Shown: positions 9,283-18,427, numbered from the stretch's first letter. The stretch is DNA of 64,000 bases from Chitinophaga sp. Ak27 (GCF_012726295.1 NZ_JABAOB010000002.1:62001-126000), one strand, 5' to 3'. Notes: a model not told the origin generated them from the letters alone. Translations and numbers: made by a program.

Positions 9283-9762
9283 ATGAAGGCTGCTTCTATC
9301 AGCGAAATAAAGAAAGAATTATCTGTACTGGCCCCTGCCGAACTGGCGGCGCTATGCTTACGGCTGGCCAAATATAAAAATGATAACAAAGAGCTGCTGA
9401 CCTACCTCTTGTTTGAAGCACATAACGAAGAAGGATATATTACCGCGGTGAAAGAGGAGATAGATAACGGGTTTGCGGAGATCGCCAGCGATAAGTTATA
9501 CCATGCCAAAAAGCGCCTGCGTAAAATATTGCGTATAACGAACAAGCACATACGTTATACCGGCTCTAAACAGGCGGAAGCAGAGCTGTTGATCTATTTC
9601 TGTACTAAGATGAAACAATCCGGATTATTATCTTCCTATAGTATTCAATTACATAACCTCTTTGAGCAACAGCTGAAGAAGATTAAGAAGGTGGTGGCCG
9701 CACAGCATGAAGACCTGCAATACGACTATGAACGGCAGCTCCGGCAGCTGGCAGAAGAATGA
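9283..9762 (+). CDS. hypothetical helical protein, 159 aa
   Basis: Not tied to a named family. A soluble, lysine-rich, all-helical protein starting MKAASISEIKKELSVL, with heptad-like spacing through LYHAKKRLRKILRITNKHI and a charged C-terminal helix (EQQLKKIKKVVAA). Similar small proteins of unknown function occur in Chitinophagaceae genomes, as I recall. It starts 31 bases after the AI-2E gene and probably shares its transcript; it ends 8 bases from the convergent permease gene. Confidence 0.7.
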   Translation: MKAASISEIKKELSVLAPAELAALCLRLAKYKNDNKELLTYLLFEAHNEEGYITAVKEEIDNGFAEIASDKLYHAKKRLRKILRITNKHIRYTGSKQAEAELLIYFCTKMKQSGLLSSYSIQLHNLFEQQLKKIKKVVAAQHEDLQYDYERQLRQLAEE

Positions 9763-9769
9763 CAACCCG

Positions 9770-12196
9770 CTATTCTGTTCTCAAACTTTTGACAGGATTT
9801 ACCAGCGCCGCCCGGATAGCCTGGTAACTTACCGTAAACAAGGCAATCAGCAGGGCCAATATCCCCGAGCCGGCAAACATCCACCATTGTAAGTGGACCC
9901 GGTATGCGTAGGCCGACAACCATTTATCCATGGCATACCAGGCAATAGGAGTAGCAATGGCCATGGCGATCAATACCAGCTTCAGAAAATCGCCCGACAG
10001 TAATTGTACGATACCGCTTACGCTGGCCCCCAAGGCCTTGCGGATACCGATCTCCTTTCTTCGCTGTTCGGCGCTGAAAGCCGCCAGGCCAAATAATCCG
10101 AGGCAGGAAATGAGGATAGCGATAATGGTAAAATAATTGATGATGCGGGAGAGCGTTACCTCTGTATCGTATTGTTTTTGTACCGCCTGATCCAGGAAAA
10201 TATATTCAAACGGCACTTCCGGCAGGTAGCTTTTCCATACGCCTGCCATCTTAGTGAGCAGGGCAGCATAGTTTTTACTGCTGCTATTAACGATCATGTA
10301 AGTATAGTCAGACACCTGTGTATCAAACAAGATCATAAATGGCCGTACATTATCATGTAGGGAATTATAGTTAAAGTCTTTCATCACCCCGGCAATTTCA
10401 ATACTGGCAGGCGCGCTCTGGTCGGCCGGTTGTGTGTAAAGCAGCTGCCCCTGTGCAGTTTGAGGGGTGAGTCCCAGTTTGCGGGCCATGGTTTCATTGA
10501 TCAGCACACGGCCGGAGTCGGAGGAGAGAAAATCCCTGCCGCCTACAATCTGTATACCCATAGACGATGTAAAATGTTCGTCGGTGAGCATGAACTGAAC
10601 AGCTACCATGCCGTCGCCGCTACTAGTGGCCGTACGCAGGTGTATATCGTTGAACACAAACTGACTGGGGTAGTTGTTAGACAAGCCTACTGCTTTTATT
10701 TCAGGAAGTTGTTTGAATGCGGCCGCCAACCCGCTCATTTTATTGCGTGCATCGGGTGTATGGAAGCTGAGTACCAGTTGCTGATCTTTCTCGAAGCCCA
10801 GGTCTTTTTGCCTGATATAGTTCAGCTGACTGTAGATAATAACGATGCCGGTAATCAGTACAATAGCCAGTGAAAACTGGAATACTACCAGGATGCGGCG
10901 TATTCCCGATGCAGATACCCGGTTGGTAAAATTGCCTTTCAGCACTTTGGTGCTGTTGAAGGCAGATAGATAGAAAGCTGGGTAGCTGCCAGCGACCAGC
11001 CCTGTTACCACGATGAGGAGTACAATGATGGTCCATAACCGGTAGTCGGTGAGGAAAGACAGCTGTACTGTCGCTTGCGTAAGTAAGTTGAGCCAGGGAA
11101 GGGCGAGCGCCAGGAGCGGCAGGGCAATCAATACGCCCAGGGCAGAAAGCAGGAGCGACTCTCCGAGGAACTGCTGTACCAGGTTGTTGCGTTTGGCGCC
11201 CATCACTTTGCGGATGCCTACTTCTTTCGCCCTTTTGGAAGCGCGGGCAGTAGAGAGGTTCATAAAGTTGATACAGGCGATCAGCTGTATCAATGCAGCG
11301 ATCAGTAACAACAGGTACAGGAAGCGGGGGCTCACCGTTTTGCCCAGTCCCAGCTCAAAGTCGGTGCTGGTATGCACTTCCTTTACCGGTTGCAGCACCA
11401 AGGATTTTTCCATGCTGGTATGCTTCAGCTGTTCTGCGCCATGTTGCCGTAGAAAGGCTGGCAGCTTCTTTTCCAGTGCAACAGCATTGCTATGTGAGGT
11501 GAGTTTAACATAAGAAGCCACAAAGTTGTTGGTTGCCCAGGAGTTGCTGGTACGCACATAATCGCCAATGCCGCCGCTATTCATCGAAAAGAAAACAGGC
11601 GCCTGCACATGTGATTTTCCCAGGCTTTCATCTATGACGCCATCTACTTTAAAGTCGTGTATACCATCGGTATTTTCCACCCGTACTATTTTCCCGGTAG
11701 GATCGGTGGCGCCAAATAATTTTTCGGCCATACTTTTTAACAGCACCATAGAATAGGGGCCAGATAAGGCCGTAGCGGGTTGGCCGCTGATAAAATGATA
11801 AGTAAAAATATCGAAGAAGGTGGAGTCAACATACGCGGCATCTGAGATATAAATCGCCTTATCCCGGTAATGTAACAGGTGTTTGTTGGCATCTTTGGGG
11901 ATGACGATGCGGGTATATTGTGCTATTTCGCTGAAGTCGTTTTTTAATGCAGGGGCAATAGGGGGAGAAGTAGTTGCAGTATGGTGCGTTTCGCCGGCCC
12001 GTTTCATCAGGGTATTGACCCGGTAAATATTTGCTGCATCCTGGTAGTGCCGGTCATAGCTGTATTGTTCCTGTACATAGAGCAGGATATACAGGCAGCA
12101 TAGCGTACCAATGGCCAGGCCGAATATATTGATAAAGCTGAAAGACGTGTTTTTTTTCAGGAAGCGAAGTGCTGTAAGAAGGTAGCTTTTGAGCAT
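9770..12196 (-). CDS. FtsX/MacB-type ABC transporter permease
   Basis: Third member of the two-module permease family in this window, 808 residues, starting MLKSYLLTALRFLKKNTS. Signature segments are LSTARASKRAKEVGIRKVMGAK in the middle and AEQRRKEIGIRKALGASV near the C-terminus. It would sit in the inner membrane with two periplasmic domains; the ATPase partner is not encoded nearby. The upstream region repeats the arrangement seen before the 5557-7956 gene: a sigma-54-like element (12222-12238) and a 25-bp motif (12290-12317) at the same spacing. Confidence 0.9.
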   Translation of the reverse strand: MLKSYLLTALRFLKKNTSFSFINIFGLAIGTLCCLYILLYVQEQYSYDRHYQDAANIYRVNTLMKRAGETHHTATTSPPIAPALKNDFSEIAQYTRIVIPKDANKHLLHYRDKAIYISDAAYVDSTFFDIFTYHFISGQPATALSGPYSMVLLKSMAEKLFGATDPTGKIVRVENTDGIHDFKVDGVIDESLGKSHVQAPVFFSMNSGGIGDYVRTSNSWATNNFVASYVKLTSHSNAVALEKKLPAFLRQHGAEQLKHTSMEKSLVLQPVKEVHTSTDFELGLGKTVSPRFLYLLLLIAALIQLIACINFMNLSTARASKRAKEVGIRKVMGAKRNNLVQQFLGESLLLSALGVLIALPLLALALPWLNLLTQATVQLSFLTDYRLWTIIVLLIVVTGLVAGSYPAFYLSAFNSTKVLKGNFTNRVSASGIRRILVVFQFSLAIVLITGIVIIYSQLNYIRQKDLGFEKDQQLVLSFHTPDARNKMSGLAAAFKQLPEIKAVGLSNNYPSQFVFNDIHLRTATSSGDGMVAVQFMLTDEHFTSSMGIQIVGGRDFLSSDSGRVLINETMARKLGLTPQTAQGQLLYTQPADQSAPASIEIAGVMKDFNYNSLHDNVRPFMILFDTQVSDYTYMIVNSSSKNYAALLTKMAGVWKSYLPEVPFEYIFLDQAVQKQYDTEVTLSRIINYFTIIAILISCLGLFGLAAFSAEQRRKEIGIRKALGASVSGIVQLLSGDFLKLVLIAMAIATPIAWYAMDKWLSAYAYRVHLQWWMFAGSGILALLIALFTVSYQAIRAALVNPVKSLRTE

Positions 12197-12221
12197 ATAA
12201 ACAAGATAGTCTTATGGTGGC

Positions 12222-12238
12222 GCACTAATCGGATGCCA
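12222..12238 (-). promoter_or_regulatory. sigma-54-like -24/-12 promoter element
   Basis: Minus-strand TGGCATCCGATTAGTGC, 26 bases before the permease start at 12196. It matches the element at 7990-8006 at 12 of 17 positions, including all of TGGCA and the terminal GTGC. The -12 box is weaker than consensus. Confidence 0.5.
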
Positions 12239-12289
12239 GAATCCGGTAAGTTATAAATCAATAAATTACGTTCCATAAAATAACGGAAA

Positions 12290-12317
12290 TGTCCGTTTCT
12301 GTACAGTTGTGTCCATT
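12290..12317. promoter_or_regulatory. repeated upstream motif (putative activator site), copy 2
   Basis: TGTCCGTTTCTGTACA followed by GTTGTGTCC. It matches the motif at 8059-8086 at about 21 of the first 25 positions and lies 52 bases upstream of the sigma-54-like element at 12238, against 53 for copy 1. Confidence 0.55.
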
Positions 12318-12399
12318 TTTGGGGTCAAAAGCAGCCATGCTTATTTGCTGTCTTCACTGGAAAAATCTATTTTGTAAGGACTCGTTATAAACTGGATGC

Positions 12400-12918
12400 A
12401 TGAAAATCTTATTTGAAACACCTCGTTTGCAGCTACGTACGTTTGCTGCATCGGACGATAAATTTATCCTGGAGTTACTGAATACGCCCAGCTGGCTGCA
12501 ATATATCGGGGACCGGCAGATACGCACCCTGGCGGATGCGCAGCGCTATATCATGAATAATTTACTGCGTTTATATGCGGAGCAGGGATATGGAGCCTGG
12601 GTAGTGATATTGAAGGAAACGAATGCGCCTATTGGTATTTGTGGTTTGTTTAAACGGAAATACCTGGAGCAGCCGGATCTTGGCTTTGCTTTTTTGCCGG
12701 AAGCAGAAGGGAAGGGCTACGCTTATGAAGCGGCAGCGGCTACGCTGGAGTATACACGAAAGGAGCTGGCTTTGCCCTATTTGTTTGCTATTACCCAGCA
12801 GGATAATTACCGGTCGGTACGTTTGCTTACGCGTTCCGGTTTTACCCTGCAAGGCACTATTCTCCCGCCGGGAGAGGCAGAGGAACTGATGTTGTTTAAT
12901 ATCGCCTTAGGGCTTTGA
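12400..12918 (+). CDS. GNAT family N-acetyltransferase (RimJ/RimL type)
   Basis: A 172-residue acetyltransferase that would use acetyl-CoA to modify an amino group. It begins with the RimJ/RimL-like RLQLRTFAASDD segment and has the strand IGICGLFKRKYL, the acetyl-CoA binding region EAEGKGYAYEAAAATLEYT and the closing VRLLTRSGFTLQG motif in the expected order. The target is unknown. Its 3' end overlaps the convergent gene ending at 12907 by 12 bases. It diverges from the permease gene at 9770-12196. Confidence 0.88.
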   Translation: MKILFETPRLQLRTFAASDDKFILELLNTPSWLQYIGDRQIRTLADAQRYIMNNLLRLYAEQGYGAWVVILKETNAPIGICGLFKRKYLEQPDLGFAFLPEAEGKGYAYEAAAATLEYTRKELALPYLFAITQQDNYRSVRLLTRSGFTLQGTILPPGEAEELMLFNIALGL

Positions 12919-13242
12919 CCTGGCGTGCCGGTGTTGCTGCAGCAGGTGTAATCCTTTGTTCAGCACCAGGTATATTAATGAGCCCACACACAACACCACC
13001 AGCCCTGTTCGCAGCCAGGTGGCCACGGTAACAGATAGCCCTATTCCTGTGCCCAACGCTATGTAAGCAGCCAGACAAATGGGACATTTAGGTATCAGTG
13101 CGAGGGTGATGCCCGGGAGCAACCATCGCACGGTTTTGATGATACGCTGACGGAACGAGGGCGAACCGGTGGATTGTGGAGGTGTTGCTTTGCTGCTGGT
13201 GTTGCTGCCCGTAGCACCACCGCAGGAGCAATACGGTTTCAT
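12907..13242 (-). CDS. small membrane protein with a CPxC motif
   Basis: A 111-residue protein with a Cys/Gly/Ser-rich N-terminus (MKPYCSCGGATG) and two predicted TM helices. The first TM region contains LIPKCPICLAAYIALGTGIG, a CPxC pair inside or beside the membrane, as in MerC/MerT-like and related metal or redox membrane proteins; a precise family is not assigned. The start at 13242 overlaps the stop of the DUF899 gene (ATGA overlap), so the two are translationally coupled and probably work together. The longer frame to 13266 is less likely because of this coupling. Confidence 0.65.
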   Translation of the reverse strand: MKPYCSCGGATGSNTSSKATPPQSTGSPSFRQRIIKTVRWLLPGITLALIPKCPICLAAYIALGTGIGLSVTVATWLRTGLVVLCVGSLIYLVLNKGLHLLQQHRHARSKP

Positions 13243-14048
13243 GACGCACCCTCCGCTGAACTGCAACAGCTGTGCGACGTTTTAGGACTATCGTATTTAT
13301 CGTGATGACGCACCCAGTTGGAAAGATCGGTGCCAGCACCTTCATTACGCCCCAGTGGCGCTATATCCAGGTAATTATAAGTGACCAGCTGTAATTCTCC
13401 TCCTCTTGCATAGGTGGAGTAAGTATGATAGATTGTTCCGGTTTCATCTTTATAAAAGCAGCTGAGTCCCGGCAGGTCTTCCATGTGTACTGGTAAATCG
13501 TCTATGGTGCTGTAATTGTAAGCCACTTTCCCTTTTTCTATATCTTCTTTATGGAATGACACCTGGTAGTCGTAGTTGAAGTCGCTGCCGGCAGAAGATA
13601 CCCACGGGAATTTCCAGCCCATACGTTTTTTGAATGCATCCAGCTTGGAAAACGGCGCCCGGGCTACTACCACCAGCGATACGTCATGGTTTTCCAGGTG
13701 GGGCAATGCGCCATCTATGGAGTCGGCTGCAAAAGAACAGCCTACACAACCTTCAGCATCATTTGGGCCCAGCATAAAGTGCTGGATGATCAGCTGACTG
13801 CGGCCATTGAATAAGTCGGAAAGGGTTACTTTCCCGTCAGGGCCTTCAAACACATATTCCTTCTCCACTTTTACCCATGGCAGCGCCATACGTTCGCGGC
13901 TCAATTCATCGCGCAGGCGGGTGAATCGTTTTTCTTTCTCGAGAAATTTTTTCCTGGCCACCAGCCATTCTTCAGGAGATACTACCTGGGGAGAGAACCC
14001 AGGTTTTACGGGTGAGGGCGTTAAGCCGGCAGATGCATTGGTACTCAT
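13239..14048 (-). CDS. DUF899 family thioredoxin-like protein
   Basis: A 269-residue soluble protein of the DUF899 family, which has a thioredoxin-like fold. Typical segments are EKRFTRLRDELSRERMALPW near the N-terminus, LIIQHFMLGPNDAEGCVGCS with its conserved cysteines, and HTYSTYARGGE plus NYLDIAPLGR near the end. The reaction is not established for the family as far as I know. It heads a two-gene unit with the CPxC membrane protein and diverges from the GlxA-type regulator 133 bases away, which suggests that the regulator may control it. The C-terminus carries an extra cysteine pair (SHSCCSS). Confidence 0.88.
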   Translation of the reverse strand: MSTNASAGLTPSPVKPGFSPQVVSPEEWLVARKKFLEKEKRFTRLRDELSRERMALPWVKVEKEYVFEGPDGKVTLSDLFNGRSQLIIQHFMLGPNDAEGCVGCSFAADSIDGALPHLENHDVSLVVVARAPFSKLDAFKKRMGWKFPWVSSAGSDFNYDYQVSFHKEDIEKGKVAYNYSTIDDLPVHMEDLPGLSCFYKDETGTIYHTYSTYARGGELQLVTYNYLDIAPLGRNEGAGTDLSNWVRHHDKYDSPKTSHSCCSSAEGAS

Positions 14049-14150
14049 GATTTCTGCTGTTTAGTGTCTTACAAATTTCTCCCGTTTAACGGAAAAATCA
14101 CCTGTGCAAACACGCCTAATTTGGGGGGCATTTGTGCCACCAGAATAACC

Positions 14151-14158
14151 TACTTTTG
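14151..14158 (+). promoter_or_regulatory. Bacteroidota-type -7 element before the GlxA-type regulator
   Basis: TACTTTTG at 14151-14158 is an exact TAnnTTTG match, 23 bases before the start at 14182. A TTTG lies at 14131, giving a 16-base spacer, shorter than usual. A small inverted repeat, GGCATTTGTGCC, sits at the same place and could be an operator. Confidence 0.5.
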
Positions 14159-14181
14159 TATAGCATCATACACTAATTGCC

Positions 14182-15204
14182 ATGAAAACAATTTCCTTGC
14201 TCATTTACGAAGATGCTATTCTTTCTTCTATCGCCAGCGTGATGGACATTTTCAACGGCGCCAACCGCTATTGCGCGCAGGCCGGTAAAGAGCCCGCTTT
14301 TAAGCTGGAGCTCATTGGCGAAAAGATGAAGAACATACAGTTGCAGTCGCCGGCACAATTTATCTGTTATAAAACCATTGATGAGGTAACTCAAACCGAC
14401 CTGATCATGGCGCCCGCTTTCCAGGGCACGCCCGACCACGTACTGCCTAAAAATAAAGGGTTAGTAGATTGGATCCGGGATATGCATGCCGGGGGCACAG
14501 AAGTGGCCAGCCTGTGCCTGGGCAGTTATTTCCTGGCAGAAGCAGGGCTGCTCTCCGGTAAGTCCTGTACTTCCCACTGGCAGGCGCTGGATGATATGCG
14601 TACCCGCTATCCCGACATCAACGTATTGGCCGATAAGGTAATGACCGACCAGGAAGGCCTCTACACCAGCGGTGGCGCCTTTGTTTCCCTGAACCTGGTG
14701 TTGTACCTGATAGAAAAATTCTGCGGACGCGATGCCAGCATCTGGGTGAGTAAAATGTTTTCTATCGATATGGACCGCGTTAATCAATCCCACTTTGCCG
14801 TGTTCCAGGGACAACGCCGGCATGAGGACCAGGACGTTCTCAAAACGCAGGTGTATATCGAACAGCATTTCGACGAACAGCTGTCTATCGACCAGCTGGC
14901 TGCCATGGCCAATATGAGCAAACGAAACTATATCCGCCGGTTTAAACAAGCCACCCAAAATACCCCACTGGAATACCTGCAACGGGTAAAAATTGAAGCG
15001 GCAAAAAAAGAGCTGGAAAAGAGTACGCAGAACATTACCACGCTGATGTTTAATGCGGGCTATAACGATGTGAAAACATTCCGCCAGGTATTCAAACGCT
15101 TTACCGGTCTTACGCCGCAGGAATACCGCAAAAAATATAGCCGCTCGGCTACAGATACATCGCCTTCAAAAAAATGGGGCACCCTGCATGGCCGCATGCA
15201 GTAA
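14182..15204 (+). CDS. GlxA-type AraC family transcriptional regulator
   Basis: A 340-residue regulator with an N-terminal DJ-1/PfpI-like domain (residues about 1-190; elbow motif VASLCLGSYFLAEAG) and a C-terminal AraC-type double helix-turn-helix (about 220-320; LSIDQLAAMANMSKRNYIRR and TTLMFNAGYNDVKTFRQVF). The N-terminal domain in this group senses small molecules and is usually not an active amidase. It diverges from the DUF899/CPxC pair and is a likely regulator of it. Length and layout are normal for the family. Confidence 0.92.
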   Translation: MKTISLLIYEDAILSSIASVMDIFNGANRYCAQAGKEPAFKLELIGEKMKNIQLQSPAQFICYKTIDEVTQTDLIMAPAFQGTPDHVLPKNKGLVDWIRDMHAGGTEVASLCLGSYFLAEAGLLSGKSCTSHWQALDDMRTRYPDINVLADKVMTDQEGLYTSGGAFVSLNLVLYLIEKFCGRDASIWVSKMFSIDMDRVNQSHFAVFQGQRRHEDQDVLKTQVYIEQHFDEQLSIDQLAAMANMSKRNYIRRFKQATQNTPLEYLQRVKIEAAKKELEKSTQNITTLMFNAGYNDVKTFRQVFKRFTGLTPQEYRKKYSRSATDTSPSKKWGTLHGRMQ

Positions 15205-15256
15205 ATGTGCCCGTTCTTATGCGGCTAATTGGTTAACTTTCCATAAACGAACAGCC

Positions 15257-15463
15257 ATGAAAAAAGCGATCATTCATTTAGACGGCAAAGACTATCATAT
15301 CTTTCCGGCGGCGGATAAGGAGAAAACCTATCTCGTAAAAATAGATGAACACCAGGTAGTTTTTCAGCCAGATGAGCAAGGGAAGCTTGCGGCTTCGCAC
15401 GATCATATTCCCAACGAATTTCTGTCGCGGCTGGCACAGAAGATCGAATCGTATTTCTTCTGA
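15257..15463 (+). CDS. small hypothetical protein, 68 aa
   Basis: A short soluble protein starting MKKAIIHLDGKDYHIFPAAD. The frame is open back to 15188, but that part overlaps the regulator gene and lacks protein character, so the ATG at 15257 is preferred. The sequence alternates charged and hydrophobic residues as in a small beta-strand domain (TYLVKIDEHQVVFQPDEQG) followed by a helix (FLSRLAQKIESYFF). Not recognised; a typical Bacteroidota miniprotein of unknown role. Confidence 0.6.
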   Translation: MKKAIIHLDGKDYHIFPAADKEKTYLVKIDEHQVVFQPDEQGKLAASHDHIPNEFLSRLAQKIESYFF

Positions 15464-15518
15464 CAGGGAGTATCCGTCAACTTTTCCCTATTTTTATCCC
15501 TGTAACCAGTACTAAGGT

Positions 15519-17393
15519 ATGAACAAGATCATGTATAGCCTGCTGTTGCTGATGGGTGCACACACCCTGGCATCCGCACAAGAGTTGTATATGCCCCGCA
15601 ATATTAAGCAGGCATATATTAATGAAACAAGAAGTAAAACCGGCGCACCCGGTAAACATTACTGGCAGAATAAGGGAAGCTATAATATCCAGCTATCGGT
15701 AAATCCGCCTGGCAGAACCGTGACCGGCACAGAAACCATCAGCTATGTAAATAACAGCCCCAATGCATTGAAAGGAATGATGCTGCGCATCATCTGCAAC
15801 CTGCATAAGTACCAGTCGCCCCGCTCCGGGTATGTGAGTAAGGATTTTCTAACCGACGGGGTCACTATCGATACGCTGCTCATCAACGGCGTGGCGGTAA
15901 AATTCAACAACGATGTAGGCACTACCGCATATGTATCTTTTCCACAGACGCTGGCCTCGAAAGACAGTGTGCAGCTGCAGATCAACTGGCATTATGATTT
16001 GTCGGTATTGAGCGGCCGCGAAGGGATGATTGACAGCACCACTGTATATATGGCCTATGCATACCCGCGGGTATCTGTATACGATGATTACAACGGCTGG
16101 GATGGTATTGACCATACCGACCGGGTAGAGTTTTACAGTGATTTCAACGACTACCAGGTAGCGGTAAAAGTACCGAAGAACTTCGTGGTGTGGGGAACCG
16201 GCGATTTGCTGAATGCAGCAGAAGTGCTGCAACCGGAGGTAGCCAGGCGTTTAAAGCAATCCTATACCAGCGATGATATTCTGCATATTGCTACCCTGGA
16301 CCAGATGACGCGCGGAGCGGTTACGCAACAGCGCGACTGGAACACCTGGAAGTTTGTAGCGCATCATATTGCCGATGTAACATTTGCGGCCAGCAATCAT
16401 TATGTATGGGATGCGTCGAGCGTAGTGGTAGACAGCAGCACCATGCGCCGGGCCAGTGTGCAGGCAGCGTATAATGATACCGCAACCGATTTTCATCATT
16501 CTGTTGCTTTCTCGCAAAATGCGTTGAGCTGGTTTTCCCATCATTATCCCGGCGTTCCTTATCCATTTCCCGTAATGACGGCCTTCCAGGGCTTTGCTGA
16601 TATGGAATACCCAATGATGGTGAATGACGGGTCGGCAGGGGATGACCTGGGCTTTGCCCAGTTGGTACAGGATCATGAAATAGCGCATACTTATTTCCCT
16701 TTTTATATGGGCATCAATGAAAGTCGCTATGCCTTTATGGATGAGGGATGGGCCACCACTTTCGAATACCTGATTGGCATTGCGGAGAAAGGAAAGGAAG
16801 CGGCGGATGACTTCTACAAGAAGTTCCGGGTCACTAAATATATTACCGATCCTTCCACAGAAGAAGATCAGCCTATCATTTCCATGTCTAACCAGGTAAG
16901 CGGCATGGGCTATAGCAACAATTCCTATGGGAAAGCGTCGCTGTCATACCTGGCTATTAAAGACCTGCTGGGGGAACATCTCTTTAAAAAATGTTTACAT
17001 GCCTATATGGACAACTGGCATGGAAAGCACCCGATACCGTGGGATTATTTCTATTCGTTTAACACCGCTGCCGGCCAAAACCTTGACTGGTTCTGGAACA
17101 ACTGGTTCTTCAGTAATAACTACATTGACCTGACTTTGTCGGATATAAAAATCAGTGGAAAGAAGGCGCTGTTGCATATTACCAATACCGGTGGGTTTGC
17201 CGTGCCTTTTGATGTAGTGATTACCTATGCTGACGACAGCAGAGAAAGCATTCATCAAACGCCGGCTGTCTGGAAAGCAAATACCAGGGTGGTGGTACTA
17301 CCGGTAACGTTGAAGAAAGCTGTGAAGCAGGTGACCCTGGATGGCAACCTGTTTATGGACGCCAACGAAAAGGATAACAGCTGGAAAAAGTAA
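15519..17393 (+). CDS. secreted M1 family zinc metallopeptidase
   Basis: A 624-residue exported aminopeptidase-like protein. A signal peptide (MNKIMYSLLLLMGAHTLASA) precedes the M1 N-terminal beta domain. The zinc site is HEIAH at residues 386-390, with the third ligand Glu 18 residues later (MDEGWA), the exact gluzincin spacing. The substrate-binding GxMEN motif is altered to GFADMEYPMM, as seen in a Bacteroidota M1 subgroup. It would cleave N-terminal residues from peptides in the periplasm or at the surface. It stands alone between a miniprotein and the YccF gene. Confidence 0.92.
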   Translation: MNKIMYSLLLLMGAHTLASAQELYMPRNIKQAYINETRSKTGAPGKHYWQNKGSYNIQLSVNPPGRTVTGTETISYVNNSPNALKGMMLRIICNLHKYQSPRSGYVSKDFLTDGVTIDTLLINGVAVKFNNDVGTTAYVSFPQTLASKDSVQLQINWHYDLSVLSGREGMIDSTTVYMAYAYPRVSVYDDYNGWDGIDHTDRVEFYSDFNDYQVAVKVPKNFVVWGTGDLLNAAEVLQPEVARRLKQSYTSDDILHIATLDQMTRGAVTQQRDWNTWKFVAHHIADVTFAASNHYVWDASSVVVDSSTMRRASVQAAYNDTATDFHHSVAFSQNALSWFSHHYPGVPYPFPVMTAFQGFADMEYPMMVNDGSAGDDLGFAQLVQDHEIAHTYFPFYMGINESRYAFMDEGWATTFEYLIGIAEKGKEAADDFYKKFRVTKYITDPSTEEDQPIISMSNQVSGMGYSNNSYGKASLSYLAIKDLLGEHLFKKCLHAYMDNWHGKHPIPWDYFYSFNTAAGQNLDWFWNNWFFSNNYIDLTLSDIKISGKKALLHITNTGGFAVPFDVVITYADDSRESIHQTPAVWKANTRVVVLPVTLKKAVKQVTLDGNLFMDANEKDNSWKK

Positions 17394-17510
17394 TACCTGC
17401 CGGATGCTTCCCCGGGTGCAGGTGGCTGGAAGCTGGTAGCAGATGTATTTGAAGCTGATCGGGGTCATTAATTTTGGTATAATTTCCCGGTAAATTATCG
17501 AGCTGCTTTA

Positions 17511-17536
17511 AAATGTAGGTGTTCCGTTCTACATTT
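17511..17536. promoter_or_regulatory. inverted repeat just before the yccF start
   Basis: AAATGTAG (17511-17518) and CTACATTT (17529-17536) are perfect inverted arms around a 10-base loop, ending 5 bases before the ATG at 17542. The right arm also contains TACATTTG, a TAnnTTTG match. It could be an operator or an RNA hairpin controlling initiation. Confidence 0.45.
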
Positions 17537-17541
17537 GGGAT

Positions 17542-17910
17542 ATGAACTTACTTGGTAACATTTTATGGCTCATATTCGGGGGCTTTGTTGCATTTATCCA
17601 GTATATGATCAGCGGCTTTTTGCTGTGTCTGACGATCATTGGTATTCCATTCGGCATACAATGTTTTAAGATAGGGTTCTTTACCCTGTTTCCTTTTGGG
17701 CGCCATGTGCGGGATGTACCGGGGCAGACGGGGTGTTTGGCGACCATTTTTAATATCATCTGGATATTTATCGGGGGCATCTGGATTGCGTTGGCGCATT
17801 TATTTTTTGGCTTGTTGTTGTGCATTACGATCATCGGTATTCCCTTTGGGCGTCAGCATTTTAAGCTGATGAGCCTGAGTTTTACACCTTTCGGTAAGGA
17901 GATCTATTAA
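17542..17910 (+). CDS. YccF domain-containing inner-membrane protein
   Basis: A 122-residue membrane protein with two YccF repeats. Each repeat has a TM segment followed by a conserved LCLTIIGIPFGIQCFKIG-type stretch (the second copy reads LCITIIGIPFGRQHFKLM), which is diagnostic for the family. The N-terminal WLIFGGFVAFIQYMISGF is the first helix. Function is unknown; YccF proteins are small integral membrane proteins. It precedes another small membrane protein gene by 63 bases in the same direction. Confidence 0.88.
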   Translation: MNLLGNILWLIFGGFVAFIQYMISGFLLCLTIIGIPFGIQCFKIGFFTLFPFGRHVRDVPGQTGCLATIFNIIWIFIGGIWIALAHLFFGLLLCITIIGIPFGRQHFKLMSLSFTPFGKEIY

Positions 17911-17973
17911 CGGCTGTGTATGCCGGTGTTGGCATGACAATTGGGTTTTTATCATGGACCAAAAACCTGGCAT

Positions 17974-18177
17974 ATGAAAAAGATATTGATTGCAGCCGCA
18001 GCGGTAGGTACCGCAGTGTCCCTGGCAGTAGCCTTGTATATCAGGAAGCGCCAACAGGGTTCAGGTATTATAGATGACACCCGCAATGCGATGAAGAAAA
18101 CAGGCCGCAAAGCACGGCGGTTTATGGAAGACGTGCAGGAAAAAGCAGATGGCATTTACAGTAATGCCATGGGATAG
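17974..18177 (+). CDS. small YtxH-like membrane protein
   Basis: A 67-residue protein starting MKKILIAAAAVGTAVSLAVA, with one N-terminal TM helix and a basic cytoplasmic tail (YIRKRQQGSG) leading into a charged helix (MKKTGRKARRFMEDVQEKAD). This matches the general plan of YtxH/general-stress membrane proteins, although the match is by layout rather than by a firm motif. A clear terminator follows at 18202-18227. Confidence 0.65.
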   Translation: MKKILIAAAAVGTAVSLAVALYIRKRQQGSGIIDDTRNAMKKTGRKARRFMEDVQEKADGIYSNAMG

Positions 18178-18201
18178 GTGAAAAAAAATTATAAGTGGCA
18201 G

Positions 18202-18227
18202 GCGTCCGGGATTCCGGGCGCTTTTTT
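18202..18227 (+). terminator. rho-independent terminator
   Basis: GCGTCCGG (18202-18209), loop GATT, CCGGGCGC (18214-18221), then six T. It follows the YtxH-like gene by 24 bases. Confidence 0.8.
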
Positions 18228-18427
18228 ATTTTATGGCGGCAGGCATTGGCGATCTCCAGAGAATGCGCTATGTTTGTTATATCAGTATTTACGCTTCATA
18301 TCTCATCTCCCGGATCCAACATCCGTCTTCCCGGAAAGGAAGCGGGTTTTCCTTTCCCTGATATTTCTCACCTTATTATTTAATCTTGTTTTCCGGGGCA
18401 TCGTGCCACGGAGATATATTTACTATT

